NCBI GenBank assembly: GCA_030066685.1
Contig: JASJBF010000004.1
Coordinates: 1-64,000, forward strand
Source of the DNA: Kiloniellales bacterium
GTDB lineage: Bacteria > Pseudomonadota > Alphaproteobacteria > Kiloniellales > JAKSBE01
DNA: 64,000 nt
Reading direction: 5' to 3'
Shown here: positions 26,438 to 39,581 of the stretch, one piece after another
Layout of the letters: every line of letters starts with the position of its first letter
Numbering within the stretch: the first letter of the stretch is position 1
Notes under the pieces: model-generated
What the model was told of the DNA's origin: nothing
Seen by the model: the letters and a program-made list of their open reading frames with translations, nothing else
Databases searched by the model: none
Position numbers and translations under genes: made by a program

Positions 26438-27562
26438 ATGCGCAGACAGCGAGGGGCGGCGGTACGGAATGTGACCGCCGCTTTGCTTTTGGCCGGTCTT
26501 CTCTGCGGTGCGTCGACCTCAGTGATGGCGCAATCCGCGTCGGGCGAAGGCGATCTCGTGTCGAGCCGCGTCGCCGAGCTGCTCGAGATCGTGGCAGGGG
26601 CCGATGCCCAATCCGACGCCGCCGTCCTCGCCCTCGAGGCAGTCCAGGCGGACGGCGGGCTCTCCATCGCGGCGCGAGAGCAGATCCTGCACGACTTCGC
26701 GCTGCAACTGCGTGCGGAGGCGGAGAGCGCGGCTGGGCGAGAGGCCCTGCGGTCCCTGACCGGATATCAGAGCCAGGTGCTGGTCCAGCACGAGGAGCGG
26801 GGCCCGGCACTGATCCCGAGATGGCGCGTCGCGGGCGTCGCCCGCGGCACCCTGGCCCTTTGGGATCGTGTGGCCGCGGCGGCGGGCGCCCAGCGGCAGC
26901 TCGCGGCCGGGACGATGGACCTGGCGGGCGCGCTGTCCAAGGCCGAAAGCGCTCAGGACACGGCTGCGCTCGCGCAGGCCCTCAGCGCCGCGCCGCCGGA
27001 TCAGCTGCGCGCCCAGCGCAGTCAGCTCCTGGCGATGCTGGAAAGCAACGACGCCATGGCGCCGGCCGCGGCCGAAGCCGCGCTGCGGCTGGGGGACGCC
27101 GAGCTCGCCGCTGCCGTCCTGGCCTCGGGCGACCGCCGCACCGCGGTCCGGCTGATCGCCGGCCTCGGTGAGAGTCTGCCCGCCGAGGCAGCCTTCCCGA
27201 TCCTGCGGGACGCGAGCCGGGACGAGGTCTTGGCCTCCGCCGCCATCCTGGAGATCGGCAAGTCGGCAGGCGAGCTGCCGGCCGCCCAGGCCTTCCTGCT
27301 CGAGACCCTGGCCGACCCCGAGCACGGCGGTTCCGCGGCGGCCGCCCTTGCCGCCGTGGACGGCGACGAGATGGTCGCAGCGGTGGCCGGAACGCTGGAG
27401 GCCAGCGACGACGAGGCCGTGCAGAGCAAGGCGGTTCTGATGCTGGCCCTGGATGGCTCGCCCCAGGCCCGGGAGAGCCTGCGCGCCTTCGCGCTGCGGC
27501 CCGACGTCTCCGATCAGCTGCGGCAGGACGTCTTGACTTGGCTTCGGGAGGGAGCGGAATGA
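26438..27562 (+). CDS. Secreted alpha-helical repeat protein of unknown function (HEAT-like)
   Basis: A 374-residue protein with a signal peptide (MRRQRG then a hydrophobic core, cleavage after VMAQ near residue 30). The rest is Ala/Leu/Glu-rich helix pairs. Recurring segments such as AAEAALRLGDAELAAAVLASG, AAILEIGKSAGELPAAQAFL and KAVLMLALDGSPQARESL resemble HEAT-type repeats. No catalytic motif is seen. The ATG at 26438 follows GGGAGGT. Its stop overlaps the start of a secreted M14 carboxypeptidase by 4 bases, so the two are made together. A scaffold, inhibitor or partner of the peptidase is possible but unproven. Confidence 0.75.
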   Translation: MRRQRGAAVRNVTAALLLAGLLCGASTSVMAQSASGEGDLVSSRVAELLEIVAGADAQSDAAVLALEAVQADGGLSIAAREQILHDFALQLRAEAESAAGREALRSLTGYQSQVLVQHEERGPALIPRWRVAGVARGTLALWDRVAAAAGAQRQLAAGTMDLAGALSKAESAQDTAALAQALSAAPPDQLRAQRSQLLAMLESNDAMAPAAAEAALRLGDAELAAAVLASGDRRTAVRLIAGLGESLPAEAAFPILRDASRDEVLASAAILEIGKSAGELPAAQAFLLETLADPEHGGSAAAALAAVDGDEMVAAVAGTLEASDDEAVQSKAVLMLALDGSPQARESLRAFALRPDVSDQLRQDVLTWLREGAE

Positions 27563-29265
27563 TGGCCAGGATGAATAGGGGCCTTGCGGCCATTGCATTT
27601 CTGACCGCATCGCTCGGCGTTGTGGCAAATGCCCAGGAAGTTGAAACCTATACCGAGTTCGGCGGCCCGCTGGCCCTGGGCTATCCGGTGCCGCTGCCGG
27701 TCGACTCCCTGACCCCGGTCGACGGCTTCCGGTCCTTCGCCAGCCTGCAGGCGCGGCATCTCGACCTCGCCTTCAGCAGCAAACGCATCGAGCCGATCGT
27801 GATCGGGCGCACGCTCGAGGGCCGGCCGATCATCGCCTACCGCTTCGGAGATCGGAACAAGCGGACCGTGGAAGGCCTGCGCGAAGGCGCGATGCTGGTC
27901 AACGGCACCATCCATGCCCGCGAATGGCAGTCGCCGGAGGTCGTGACCGAGATCTTCGAGCGCCTGGCCCTGAACGACCGGGACGACGGCCTCTTCGAGT
28001 ATCTCTCGGACAACGCCAACATCATCGTGATTCCGACCCTGAACATCGACGGCTTCCTGCAGACCCAGCGCTGGCCCGACCAGGTGGTCCTGGGCGAGAC
28101 GGGCTCGCCCCGCGACGGCCGGCAGAGGCGCAAGAACAAGCTGGACGTGGACGATGACCTCTTCACCCTGGAAGACCATCTCCTGGGCGTCGACCTCAAC
28201 CGCAACTTCCCGGTCGGCTTCGGCGGTGGCAGCCCGGAGCCCGAGAGCATCGTCTATCACGGTCCTTTTCCGCTCAGCGAGGTCGAGAGCCAGGCCCTGA
28301 CCGCGGCGGCCGAGCTGGGCCCTGAAAACCGCCTCAGGAGCTTCGTCGACATCCATTCCTTCACCAAGCTTCTCTTCATCCCCAACACCGGCAATGCGCG
28401 GCGCGATGCGATCACCGAGTCCTTGTCCCAGAAGGTGCAGAGCACCCTGGCTAGCTTCGGATCGAACTATGCCTTGATCCCGCTGGCCGTCGGGGACGTC
28501 ATCGGTGCCACCGACGAGTTTTTCGCGGAGACCTACCAGGTTCCCTCCTGGACCTTCGAGATCGAGCCGGACGAGAACGGCGGCCTGAACTACGGCGGCT
28601 TCGGGGCGCCCAACGACGGCTTCATGCTGCCGGACTCCCAGATCGCGCGGGTGCGCGACGAGGTCGCGCAGCAGCAAGTCATGCTGTTCTACCACCAGGC
28701 CGGTCCGCCCTCGATCGTGGCCGTGCGGGTGATCGACCGCAGCAACGGCAAGACCGTCTACCGGGCCGACTGGAAGGTCCGGGGCAACGGCAAGCGGCGG
28801 GTCCTGCGGGTGCGGACCAACAAGCGGCTGCGCGCCGACCGTCCCTACCGGCTCTGGGTAGCCTTCGACAAGCCGATGCGGGTCCGGCAGGCCGGCGACG
28901 TCGTGCCCTTCCCGGGGCTGATCCAGCCCAACCTGCCGATGGTCGAGCTTTCGGCCGAGGGCCAGTCGGTTAGCTTCGAAAGCCTGAGCTGGCTGAACGA
29001 GCCTGGCAAGGCGCCCGACGGCTACCGGCGCTACGAGGACGACGCCTTCGCGGCCGACTTCACCCTGCCGGCCGGCCTCGACGGGACGCCGCTCCAGCTC
29101 GCGGTCACGGTCGCCGACTTCGCCCTGCAGCAGCTTGACGCCAACCCCCGGACGCCGGTCGACTGGGTCGACGGCGCCTGGTCGGGCTACGAAGACGAGA
29201 CCGGTACGGAGGGTGACGTCGGCGGGACCGATTCGACCCTGCTCATCGGCCGCGCCGCGTACTGA
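27559..29265 (+). CDS. Secreted M14-family zinc carboxypeptidase
   Basis: Exported metallopeptidase of 568 residues. The zinc ligands are His119 and Glu122 (NGTIHAREWQSPE) and His266 (FVDIHSFTK). The catalytic Glu334 is in SWTFEIEPD, and substrate-binding Asn-Arg occurs in GVDLNRNFPVG. A signal peptide occupies the first 25 or so residues. After the catalytic domain (about 40-370) a beta-rich C-terminal part of about 190 residues follows, possibly a wall- or substrate-binding domain. The ATG at 27559 overlaps the upstream stop (ATGA) and has GGGAGGGAGC before it. It is convergent with the next gene, only 3 bases between the stops. Confidence 0.9.
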   Translation: MMARMNRGLAAIAFLTASLGVVANAQEVETYTEFGGPLALGYPVPLPVDSLTPVDGFRSFASLQARHLDLAFSSKRIEPIVIGRTLEGRPIIAYRFGDRNKRTVEGLREGAMLVNGTIHAREWQSPEVVTEIFERLALNDRDDGLFEYLSDNANIIVIPTLNIDGFLQTQRWPDQVVLGETGSPRDGRQRRKNKLDVDDDLFTLEDHLLGVDLNRNFPVGFGGGSPEPESIVYHGPFPLSEVESQALTAAAELGPENRLRSFVDIHSFTKLLFIPNTGNARRDAITESLSQKVQSTLASFGSNYALIPLAVGDVIGATDEFFAETYQVPSWTFEIEPDENGGLNYGGFGAPNDGFMLPDSQIARVRDEVAQQQVMLFYHQAGPPSIVAVRVIDRSNGKTVYRADWKVRGNGKRRVLRVRTNKRLRADRPYRLWVAFDKPMRVRQAGDVVPFPGLIQPNLPMVELSAEGQSVSFESLSWLNEPGKAPDGYRRYEDDAFAADFTLPAGLDGTPLQLAVTVADFALQQLDANPRTPVDWVDGAWSGYEDETGTEGDVGGTDSTLLIGRAAY

Positions 29266-29268
29266 GGG

Positions 29269-30363
29269 TCACTTGCCGAAGGCCTGCGGCCAGCGCGCCG
29301 GCATGCAGCGGAGGTACTGCTCGGCATAGGCGGTCTCGGCGCCCAGTTCCCGGGCGGCGTGCCAGGCCCAGCGCGGGTCGTACATCATGCCCCGGGCCAG
29401 CATGACCAGGTCGGCCCGGCCCTCGGCGATGATGGCCTCGGCCTGGCGGGCCCGGTTGATCATGCCGACCGCAGTGACCGGGATCGAGACCGCCCTCTTG
29501 ACCGCGGCGGCGAAGCCGACCTGGTAGCCCGGGCCGACGGCGATCTTCTGCCGGTGGTCGATGCCGCCCGAGGTGATGTCGACGAAGTCGCAGCCCAGGT
29601 CCTCCAGGGCCTGGGCGAAGGCGATGGTGTCCTCGATCGTGGTCCCGCCCTCCACCCAGTCGACGGCGCTGATCCGAACGCCCAGCGGCTTCTCGGCCGG
29701 CCAGGCCCGGCGCACCGCCTCGAAGACCTCGAGCGGGTAGCGCAGACGCTTCTCCAGGCTGCCGCCGTAGGGGTCGTCGCGTCGGTTTGAGAGCGGCGAG
29801 AAGAACTGGTTCAGCAGGTAGCCGTGGCCGGCGTGGAGTTCCAGCACGTCGACCCCGAGCCGGCGGCAGCCTTCCGTGGCCTGCACGAACTCCTCGCGGA
29901 TCTCATCCATGCCCGCCCGGTCCAGCGCCTGGGGCAGGTGCCAGTCCGGGGCGAAGGGCAGGGCCGAGGGACCGAGGGTCAGCCAAGCGCCTTCTTCCGC
30001 GGTCAGCGGCCGGCTGCCGTCCAGCGGCGTGTGGCAGGAGGCCTTGCGCCCGGCGTGGGCCAGCTGGACCCCCAGCTTGGCCACACCCCAGCGGCGGCAG
30101 AAGTCGAACACCCGGCCCATCGCCGCCTCCTGCTCGTCGTTCCACAGGCCGGCGCAGCGCGGCGTGATCCGGCCGACCGCCGAGACGTGGGTCGCCTCGG
30201 TGAAGACCAGGCCGGCGGCGCCCATGGCGAACTGGCCCAAGTGCATGAGGTGCCAGTCGTGCATGCAGCCCTCCTCGGCGACGTACTGGCACATCGGGGA
30301 GACCACGATCCGGTTCGGCAGTTCGAGATCCCGAAGTCGAATCGGCGAGAAAAGCTGGCTCAC
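29269..30363 (-). CDS. Old-yellow-enzyme family NADH:flavin oxidoreductase, YqjM-like
   Basis: FMN-dependent ene-reductase of 364 residues. It shows VVSPMCQYVAEEG (the Cys that tunes FMN in YqjM-type enzymes), the Gln-containing VQLAHAGRK, the substrate-binding His pair segment LELHAGHGYLLNQFFSP and the FMN-phosphate region near ADLVMLARGMMYDP. The GTG at 30363 with an AGGGGAGGTGCC site is preferred. The longer frame adds a Pro/Arg-rich stretch not found in the family. Such enzymes reduce activated C=C bonds of electrophilic compounds; the natural substrate is unknown. Confidence 0.9.
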   Translation of the reverse strand: MSQLFSPIRLRDLELPNRIVVSPMCQYVAEEGCMHDWHLMHLGQFAMGAAGLVFTEATHVSAVGRITPRCAGLWNDEQEAAMGRVFDFCRRWGVAKLGVQLAHAGRKASCHTPLDGSRPLTAEEGAWLTLGPSALPFAPDWHLPQALDRAGMDEIREEFVQATEGCRRLGVDVLELHAGHGYLLNQFFSPLSNRRDDPYGGSLEKRLRYPLEVFEAVRRAWPAEKPLGVRISAVDWVEGGTTIEDTIAFAQALEDLGCDFVDITSGGIDHRQKIAVGPGYQVGFAAAVKRAVSIPVTAVGMINRARQAEAIIAEGRADLVMLARGMMYDPRWAWHAARELGAETAYAEQYLRCMPARWPQAFGK

Positions 30364-30539
30364 GGCACCTCCCCTGGTCTGGGGCCACGGCATCCGGGAA
30401 CGGCGCGGGCCGCGCCCCGGAGGCTGACTACACAAGGGCGGCGAAAGGCTGTCCAGGGAAAAGGGGGCGGAGCCTGCCGGCACGCCGGCGCTCTGCGCCC
30501 GCTCGGCTCCGATCGTAGGCGGCTCGACCTGTCGGGTGA

Positions 30540-32951
<2,412 letters not shown>

Positions 32952-33040
32952 TTGGGACCACCGGAGAACTGAAGGGGACTCAGGTGACCGATCATAGGCC
33001 AAAAGGGTTAATATTGCGCCAGGAAGAGTGAAGAATTAGC

Positions 33041-33062
33041 CCATATAAATTAGTTATATTGG
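33041..33062. promoter_or_regulatory. AT-rich near-palindrome in the kinase promoter region
   Basis: CCATATAAATTAGTTATATTGG is an imperfect dyad, one extra base in the right arm, in an AT-rich 70-base island. On the minus strand TTGAAC lies immediately before it. It could be a promoter with an overlapping operator for the hybrid kinase gene. Confidence 0.35.
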
Positions 33063-33138
33063 TTCAAGAGCGGGGATGCCGCGCCCGGCGCGTCCTCTCC
33101 CTGCCTCCAAGTCCTGAAGAGTCGCCGGCGCCGGCCGC

Positions 33139-34371
33139 TCAGAAGAAGGCCTGGATTCCGGTCTGGGCGCGGCCCAGGATCAGGGCGTGGATGTCGTGGG
33201 TGCCCTCGTAGGTGTTGACCGCCTCCAGGTTCATGACGTGGCGGATCACGTGGTACTCGTCGGCGACGCCGTTGCCGCCGTGCATGTCGCGGGCGGTGCG
33301 GGCGATGTCCAGGGCCTTGCCGCAGGAGTTGCGCTTGGCCAGCGAGATCGCCTCCGGCGCGGCGCGGCCCTCGTCCATCAGCCGGCCCAGGCGCAGGCAG
33401 GTCTGCAGGCCGATGGTGATCTCGGTCTGCATGTCGGCCAGCTTCTTCTGGATCAGTTGGTTGGCGGCCAGGGGCCGGCCGAACTGCTTGCGCTCCAGCG
33501 TGTAGTCGCGCGCGGCGTGCCAGCAGAACTCGGCCGCGCCCAGGGCGCCCCAGGCGATGCCGTAGCGGGCCCGGTTTAGGCAGCCGAAGGGCCCCTTCAG
33601 GCCCTTGACCTCAGGCAGCAGGTTCGCCTCAGGGACCTCGACGTCGTCCATGACGATCTCGCCCGTGATCGAGGCCCGCAGCGAGAACTTGCCCTCGATC
33701 TTGGGCGCCGAGAGCCCCTTCATGCCCTTCTCCAGGATGAAGCCGCGGATCTCGTCCTCGGGCTCGGTCCGGGCCCAGACCACGAAGACGTCGGCGATGG
33801 GCGAGTTGGTGATCCACATCTTGGCGCCCTTGAGGAGGTAACCGCCGTCCACCTTGCGCGCCCGGGTCGCCATGCCGGCCGGGTCGGAGCCGTGGTCCGG
33901 CTCGGTCAGGCCGAAGCAGCCGACCAGCTCGCCGGTCGCCAGGCGCGGCAGGTACTTGCGGCGCTGGGCCTCGCTGCCGTAGGCGTGGATCGGGTGCATG
34001 ACCAGGCTGGACTGCACGCTCATGGCCGAGCGGTAGCCGCTGTCGACCCGCTCGACCTCGCGCGCGACCAGGCCGTAGCTGACGTAGTTAACCCCGGCGC
34101 AGCCGTAGTCCTCGGGCAGGGTCGAGCCCAGGAAGCCGAGCGCGCCCATCTCGGTCATGATCTCCCGGTCGAAGCGCTCGTGCCGGTTGGCCTCGAGCAC
34201 CCGGGTCATCAGCTTTTCCTGGCAGTAGGCCCGGGCGGCGTCGCGGACCAGGCGCTCGTCCTCGGTAAGCTGCTCATCCAGCAGCAGCGGGTCCTCCCAG
34301 GCGAAGCTGGCGCGGGCGGAGGGGGCGGCGGCACTGGGGTCTTTCAGGGGCACCGGCTCGGCAGGGCTCAT
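33139..34371 (-). CDS. gcdH: Glutaryl-CoA dehydrogenase
   Basis: FAD-dependent oxidative decarboxylation of glutaryl-CoA to crotonyl-CoA in lysine, hydroxylysine and tryptophan breakdown. The 410-residue protein has the catalytic Glu in [20 protein letters not shown], typical of this branch, and the substrate-carboxylate Arg in [16 protein letters not shown]. The FAD segments [12 protein letters not shown] and [15 protein letters not shown] are present. The ATG at 34371 is used. The gene is alone on the minus strand; a small conserved gene reads away from it on the plus strand. Confidence 0.95.
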   Translation of the reverse strand: MSPAEPVPLKDPSAAAPSARASFAWEDPLLLDEQLTEDERLVRDAARAYCQEKLMTRVLEANRHERFDREIMTEMGALGFLGSTLPEDYGCAGVNYVSYGLVAREVERVDSGYRSAMSVQSSLVMHPIHAYGSEAQRRKYLPRLATGELVGCFGLTEPDHGSDPAGMATRARKVDGGYLLKGAKMWITNSPIADVFVVWARTEPEDEIRGFILEKGMKGLSAPKIEGKFSLRASITGEIVMDDVEVPEANLLPEVKGLKGPFGCLNRARYGIAWGALGAAEFCWHAARDYTLERKQFGRPLAANQLIQKKLADMQTEITIGLQTCLRLGRLMDEGRAAPEAISLAKRNSCGKALDIARTARDMHGGNGVADEYHVIRHVMNLEAVNTYEGTHDIHALILGRAQTGIQAFF

Positions 34372-34485
34372 CGGGCTGTCCTCGATCGCTTTGCTCGTCT
34401 GGCTTTAGATAATACCTTGTCGGGGCCCCGTCGAGCCAGGGCGCCGGGCAGGCGGGCCGGACGGGGCGGCGGAGGCCGAATCGAC

Positions 34486-34686
34486 ATGGCGGAGCAGCCG
34501 GACGACCTCGGCGAGGTCATCTACGAGTTCATACCGATGGGCCGCTACGTCAAGGTCGCCGCGGTCGACCCGGCGACCCTGACCGAGGTCTCGATCGTCG
34601 GCGACCCGGCGGCGGGCGAAACCCTGCTGAAGCGCCAGGCCCGGCGCAAGCTGGCTTACGTCCTGGCCAAGAAAGCCGGGAACTGA
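34486..34686 (+). CDS. Small conserved protein, DUF6898-like
   Basis: A 66-residue soluble protein opening MAEQPDDLGEVIYEFIPMGR and ending in a basic tail KRQARRKLAYVLAKKAGN. I recognise the pattern as a short alphaproteobacterial family of unknown function. The central VKVAAVDPATLTEVSIVGDP is beta-rich. The ATG at 34486 follows GGCGGAGGC. It stands divergent to gcdH and upstream of the branched-chain amino acid importer, with about 290 gene-free bases before livH. Confidence 0.65.
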   Translation: MAEQPDDLGEVIYEFIPMGRYVKVAAVDPATLTEVSIVGDPAAGETLLKRQARRKLAYVLAKKAGN

Positions 34687-34972
34687 TCAAGCGGACTCGG
34701 CGCCGAAGCCGTGTCCGGCAGCTTTCCGCCTTGCCTTGGGACCGCCGCTTGCGCTATGAGCCTGCCGGGAAAGGCGGGGGGCGTCTTCGGGCGCGGCTCC
34801 GCCCAGCGATAATAAAAGCATGAACGGGGAGCGGATCTTGGCAGCGGCCAGTCCCGCCTTCTGGTCACACTCGCGACCGCAACCACCGAAACGTGTCAGC
34901 GCGACCCGCCGACAGCAATCCGGTCTCTCCGGGCCGGCGCCGTCCGCGCACGGCCGGCCCTGAGAGGCGTGG

Positions 34973-35908
<936 letters not shown>

Positions 35909-35912
35909 GGCC

Positions 35913-37454
35913 GTGGCCGCGATCGAAACCAGCCCCGCCCACCAGGTCGCCATCGACGTGCCGGGGATCGCCAAGGAGGCCGGGGCGACCTTCCTGGTCG
36001 TCGCGGTGCTGTCGATCGGCTTGGTCGGCTTCGAGACCGTCGACGTCCCCGGCGGCATCGAGATCAACTACCGTTTTCTCGATGTCTTCCTCATCAGCTT
36101 GATCTGTGCCGCGGGTCGGGTCAGCTGGTGCCTGCAGCGCGATCATCATCCCCTCGCGGGGGCCTTGACCGCGCTGCCCTTCGCCATCTTCTTGACCCCC
36201 ACCGTCTTCAGCGAAGGCCTCGGCACGCTCTTAGGCAGTCCGGAGCTGGGGACGACGCTGACCGCCCTGCGGCCCTTCAACTCCCCGATCATCATCGGCG
36301 TGGTCGCGCTGGTCCACTGGGTGCTCGGGCTGCGCGGCCTCTGGGGCTATCGGCATGCAATCGACGGCCTGACCGCGGAGGAGCGCGAGGCGCGCCTGGA
36401 CCTCTTCAGCGCACGGGTGCAGACGGTCGCGCGCTATGTCGGCCCGGTGCTGATCGCGCTCGCACTGATCTTTCCCTTCCTGCCGATCGCCGACCGCCGG
36501 ATGCTCGACATCGCGATCCTGGTGACCACCTACATCATGCTCGGCTGGGGCCTGAACATCGTGGTTGGCCTCGCCGGCCTGCTCGACCTCGGCTACGTCG
36601 CCTTCTACGCGGTCGGCGCCTACAGCTACGCGCTGCTGGCGACGACCTACGACCTTGGCTTCTGGGTCTGCCTGCCCTTCGCCGGCCTCATGGCGGCGCT
36701 GGCCGGCGTGATCCTCGGCTTCCCGGTGCTGCGCCTGCGCGGCGACTACCTGGCGATCGTCACCCTGGGCTTCGGCGAGATGATCCGGGTGATCCTGCTC
36801 AACTGGTACGACTTCACCCGCGGCCCCGACGGCATCTCGGGCATTCCGCGGCCCAGCTTCTTCGGCATCGCCGAGTTCAAGCGCAGCCTGCCGGACGGCC
36901 TGACCTTCCACGACCTCTTTGGCGTCGCCTACAGCCCGATCCACCGGATCATCTTCCTCTTCTACCTGATCCTGGCGATGGCGCTGGTGGTCAACTTCTT
37001 CACCATGCGGATCCGCAAGCTGCCGGTCGGGCGCGCCTGGGAGGCCCTGCGCGAGGACGAGATCGCCTGCCGCTCGCTGGGCATCAACCCGCGCAACACC
37101 AAGCTCACGGCCTTCGGCATCGGCGCCATGTTCGGCGGCTTCGCCGGGTCCTTCTTCGCCACCCGCCAGGGCTTCATCAGCCCGGAGAGCTTCACCTTCA
37201 TCGAATCGGCGGTGATCCTGGCGATCGTCGTCCTGGGCGGTTTCGGCAGCCAGCTCGGCGTGGTGGTCGCGGCGATTCTCCTGATCGGCCTGCCCGAGTT
37301 CTTCCGCGAGCTTCAGCAGTACCGCATGCTCGCCTTCGGCGCCGCCATGGTCCTGATCATGCTGTGGCGGCCGGCCGGCCTGCTGGCCCATCGGGATCCG
37401 ACGCTTGTGCTCGGCGACGGCAAAGGCGCCGGGCCGCCGGACGACGGGGAGTAG
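35913..37454 (+). CDS. livM: Branched-chain amino acid ABC permease LivM, with long N-terminal extension
   Basis: Inner-membrane permease of 513 residues. The canonical LivM core begins around residue 195 ([30 protein letters not shown]) and contains [19 protein letters not shown] and the ATPase contact [18 protein letters not shown]. The first 190 or so residues add about five TM segments and a cytosolic loop. LivM of E. coli has a shorter version of such an extension. The start is GTG, 4 bases after the livH stop. Confidence 0.93.
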   Translation: MAAIETSPAHQVAIDVPGIAKEAGATFLVVAVLSIGLVGFETVDVPGGIEINYRFLDVFLISLICAAGRVSWCLQRDHHPLAGALTALPFAIFLTPTVFSEGLGTLLGSPELGTTLTALRPFNSPIIIGVVALVHWVLGLRGLWGYRHAIDGLTAEEREARLDLFSARVQTVARYVGPVLIALALIFPFLPIADRRMLDIAILVTTYIMLGWGLNIVVGLAGLLDLGYVAFYAVGAYSYALLATTYDLGFWVCLPFAGLMAALAGVILGFPVLRLRGDYLAIVTLGFGEMIRVILLNWYDFTRGPDGISGIPRPSFFGIAEFKRSLPDGLTFHDLFGVAYSPIHRIIFLFYLILAMALVVNFFTMRIRKLPVGRAWEALREDEIACRSLGINPRNTKLTAFGIGAMFGGFAGSFFATRQGFISPESFTFIESAVILAIVVLGGFGSQLGVVVAAILLIGLPEFFRELQQYRMLAFGAAMVLIMLWRPAGLLAHRDPTLVLGDGKGAGPPDDGE

Positions 37455-37459
37455 CGGCG

Positions 37460-38338
37460 ATGGACACGACCCCAGCCGCGACCGATCCCGCCGCCCGGCC
37501 GCTCTTGAACGTCGAGCACCTGACCATGCGCTTCGGCGGCCTAGTCGCCATTGACGACGTCTCCTTCGCGGCGCGGAACCGGGAGATCACGGCGATCATC
37601 GGGCCCAACGGCGCCGGCAAGACCACGGTCTTCAATTGCCTGACCGGCTTCTACAAGCCGACCGTCGGGCGACTGGCCCTGCGCCACCCCAACGGCGAAT
37701 ACCTGCTCGAGCGAATGGAGGGCTATCGGATCGCCCAGGTCGCCAGCGTGGCCAGGACCTTCCAGAACATCCGGCTTTTCCCTAAGATGACGGTCCTGGA
37801 AAACCTGATCGTGGCCCAGCACAACAAGCTGATGCGCGCCTCGGGCTTCTCGGTCCTCGGGCTGCTCGGCTTCAAGCAGTACACCCGGGCGGAGCGCGAG
37901 GCGATCGACCTGGCCCGCTACTGGCTAGACCAGATCAACCTGACCCCCCTGGCCGACACCGACGCCGGCAACCTGCCCTACGGCGACCAGCGCCGCCTGG
38001 AGATCGCCCGGGCCATGTGCACCGAGCCGATTTTGCTCTGCCTGGACGAGCCGGCGGCCGGCCTAAACCCGCGGGAATCCCATGCCCTCAACGAGCTCCT
38101 GATCTACATCCGCGACAAGCACGACATCGGCGTCCTGCTGATCGAGCATGACATGAGCGTGGTCATGGAGATCTCGGACCACATCGTGGTCCTGGACTAC
38201 GGCCGCAAGATCTCGGACGGCACGCCCGAGGCGGTGCGCAGCGATCCCGCGGTGATCCGGGCCTATCTGGGCGAGGAGGGGGACGAAGAGTTGCCGGCCG
38301 AGGTGGCAGGCGATCTCAACCCGGAGGCGCAGGCATGA
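37460..38338 (+). CDS. livG: Branched-chain amino acid ABC ATPase LivG
   Basis: Cytosolic ATPase of 292 residues. Walker A is GPNGAGKTT, Q-loop VARTFQNIRLFPKMTV, signature region LPYGDQRRLEIARAM (the relaxed signature usual in LivG), Walker B LLCLDEPAAGLNP and switch IEHDMSVVM. The ATG at 37460 follows a GGGGAGTAGCG site. Its stop overlaps the livF start by 4 bases. The C-terminal extension after the family's YLGEE is acidic and short. Confidence 0.95.
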   Translation: MDTTPAATDPAARPLLNVEHLTMRFGGLVAIDDVSFAARNREITAIIGPNGAGKTTVFNCLTGFYKPTVGRLALRHPNGEYLLERMEGYRIAQVASVARTFQNIRLFPKMTVLENLIVAQHNKLMRASGFSVLGLLGFKQYTRAEREAIDLARYWLDQINLTPLADTDAGNLPYGDQRRLEIARAMCTEPILLCLDEPAAGLNPRESHALNELLIYIRDKHDIGVLLIEHDMSVVMEISDHIVVLDYGRKISDGTPEAVRSDPAVIRAYLGEEGDEELPAEVAGDLNPEAQA

Positions 38339-39063
38339 CCATGATGCTGAAGATATCCGGCGTCCAGACCTTCTACGGCAACATCCAGGCCCTGAAGGGC
38401 GTCGACGTCGAGGTCCGCCAGGGTGAGATCGTGACCCTGATCGGGGCCAACGGCGCCGGCAAGACGACCCTGCTGATGACCATCTGCGGCAATCCTCGCG
38501 CGGCGAGCGGCCAGATCGTCTTCGAGGGCAAGGAGATCACCAAGAAGCCGACCTACGAGATCGTCCACATGGGCATTGCGCAGTCGCCCGAAGGCCGGCG
38601 GATCTTCCCGCGTATGACCGTGCTGGAAAACCTCCAGATGGGTGCGACCACGGCCGCCAGCGATCACTTCGAGGAGGATCTCGCGCAGGGCTTCAAGCTC
38701 TTCCCGATCCTGGAGCAGCGGCGCAACCAGCGCGGCGGCACCCTGTCGGGTGGGGAGCAGCAGATGCTGGCCATCGCCCGCGCCCTGATGGGGCGGCCGC
38801 GGCTGTTGTTGCTGGACGAGCCCTCGCTCGGCCTGGCGCCGATGATCGTCAAGCAGATCTTCGAGGTGATCCGGCGGATCAACAAGGAGCAGGGCATGAC
38901 CGTCCTGCTGGTCGAGCAGAACGCCTTCCATGCCCTGAGGCTCGCCGACAGGGCCTACGTCATGGCCAACGGCCAGATCGTCATGCAGGGCAGCGGTGCC
39001 GAACTTCTGGCCGACGAGGAGGTCCGCAAGGCCTACCTCGAAGGCGGCGCGACGGCGGCCTGA
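38335..39063 (+). CDS. livF: Branched-chain amino acid ABC ATPase LivF
   Basis: Cytosolic ATPase of 242 residues: Walker A GANGAGKTT, signature LSGGEQQMLAIARALM, Walker B LLLLDEPSLGLAP and switch VEQNAF. It pairs with LivG to drive the LivHM channel. It overlaps livG by 4 bases (ATGA), and the small membrane protein gene begins 13 bases after its stop. Confidence 0.95.
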   Translation: MTMMLKISGVQTFYGNIQALKGVDVEVRQGEIVTLIGANGAGKTTLLMTICGNPRAASGQIVFEGKEITKKPTYEIVHMGIAQSPEGRRIFPRMTVLENLQMGATTAASDHFEEDLAQGFKLFPILEQRRNQRGGTLSGGEQQMLAIARALMGRPRLLLLDEPSLGLAPMIVKQIFEVIRRINKEQGMTVLLVEQNAFHALRLADRAYVMANGQIVMQGSGAELLADEEVRKAYLEGGATAA

Positions 39064-39076
39064 TCGGAGACGACCC

Positions 39077-39424
39077 ATGCTGGAGCTAATCGGCAGCAGC
39101 CTGCCGGCGATGATCGTGGTGACCTTCCTGACGATGGGCTTCTCGGCCTTGATGACGGGGATCGGCCTGGCGACCACATGGCGCCCGGTCTGGCAGGTGA
39201 TTCCCTATTGCCTCCTGCTCGGCCTCGCCGACCGCTTTCTGGTCTGGAGCCTTTTCAAGGGCGAGCTGCTTCTCCTCTCCGGCTATCTGATCGACACGAT
39301 CTTTCTCACCCTGGTCTGCCTCCTGGCCTATCGGGTGACCCAGGTACACAGGATGCTGACGCAGTATCCCTGGCTCTACGAGCGCAGCGGGCTTTTGAAT
39401 TGGCGTGAGAGAAAAAGCGTATAA
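39077..39424 (+). CDS. Small membrane protein of the Liv operon, DUF6867-like
   Basis: A 115-residue protein with about three TM helices (VVTFLTMGFSALMTGIGLATTW, VIPYCLLLGLADRFLVW, GYLIDTIFLTLVCLLAYRV) and a cytosolic tail ending RSGLLNWRERKSV. A protein like this is found in alphaproteobacteria between livF and the binding-protein gene; its role is unknown. Fixed position in the operon suggests an accessory subunit of the importer. The ATG at 39077 follows a CGGAGACGAC site. Confidence 0.75.
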   Translation: MLELIGSSLPAMIVVTFLTMGFSALMTGIGLATTWRPVWQVIPYCLLLGLADRFLVWSLFKGELLLLSGYLIDTIFLTLVCLLAYRVTQVHRMLTQYPWLYERSGLLNWRERKSV

Positions 39425-39453
39425 GTGTCTAAATTAAATAGAAATTGTTCCAG

Positions 39454-39481
39454 TTGAAGCGATTCTTTAGCATGATAGAAT
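39454..39481 (+). promoter_or_regulatory. Sigma70-type promoter for the branched-chain amino acid binding protein
   Basis: TTGAAG (39454-39459) and TAGAAT (39476-39481) are 16 bases apart in an AT-rich window. A perfect hairpin CCCGGCCG-CTC-CGGCCGGG (39493-39511) lies in the leader. A separate promoter would let the abundant binding protein be made in excess of the membrane subunits. Confidence 0.55.
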
Positions 39482-39581
39482 GTCGTCCAGTCCCCGGCCG
39501 CTCCGGCCGGGAAGGGATGATCTTCGTGCAAGATGGCGGTGTTGCCGCCACCCCTTCATGAAAGCAGGGAGCAATCCATAG

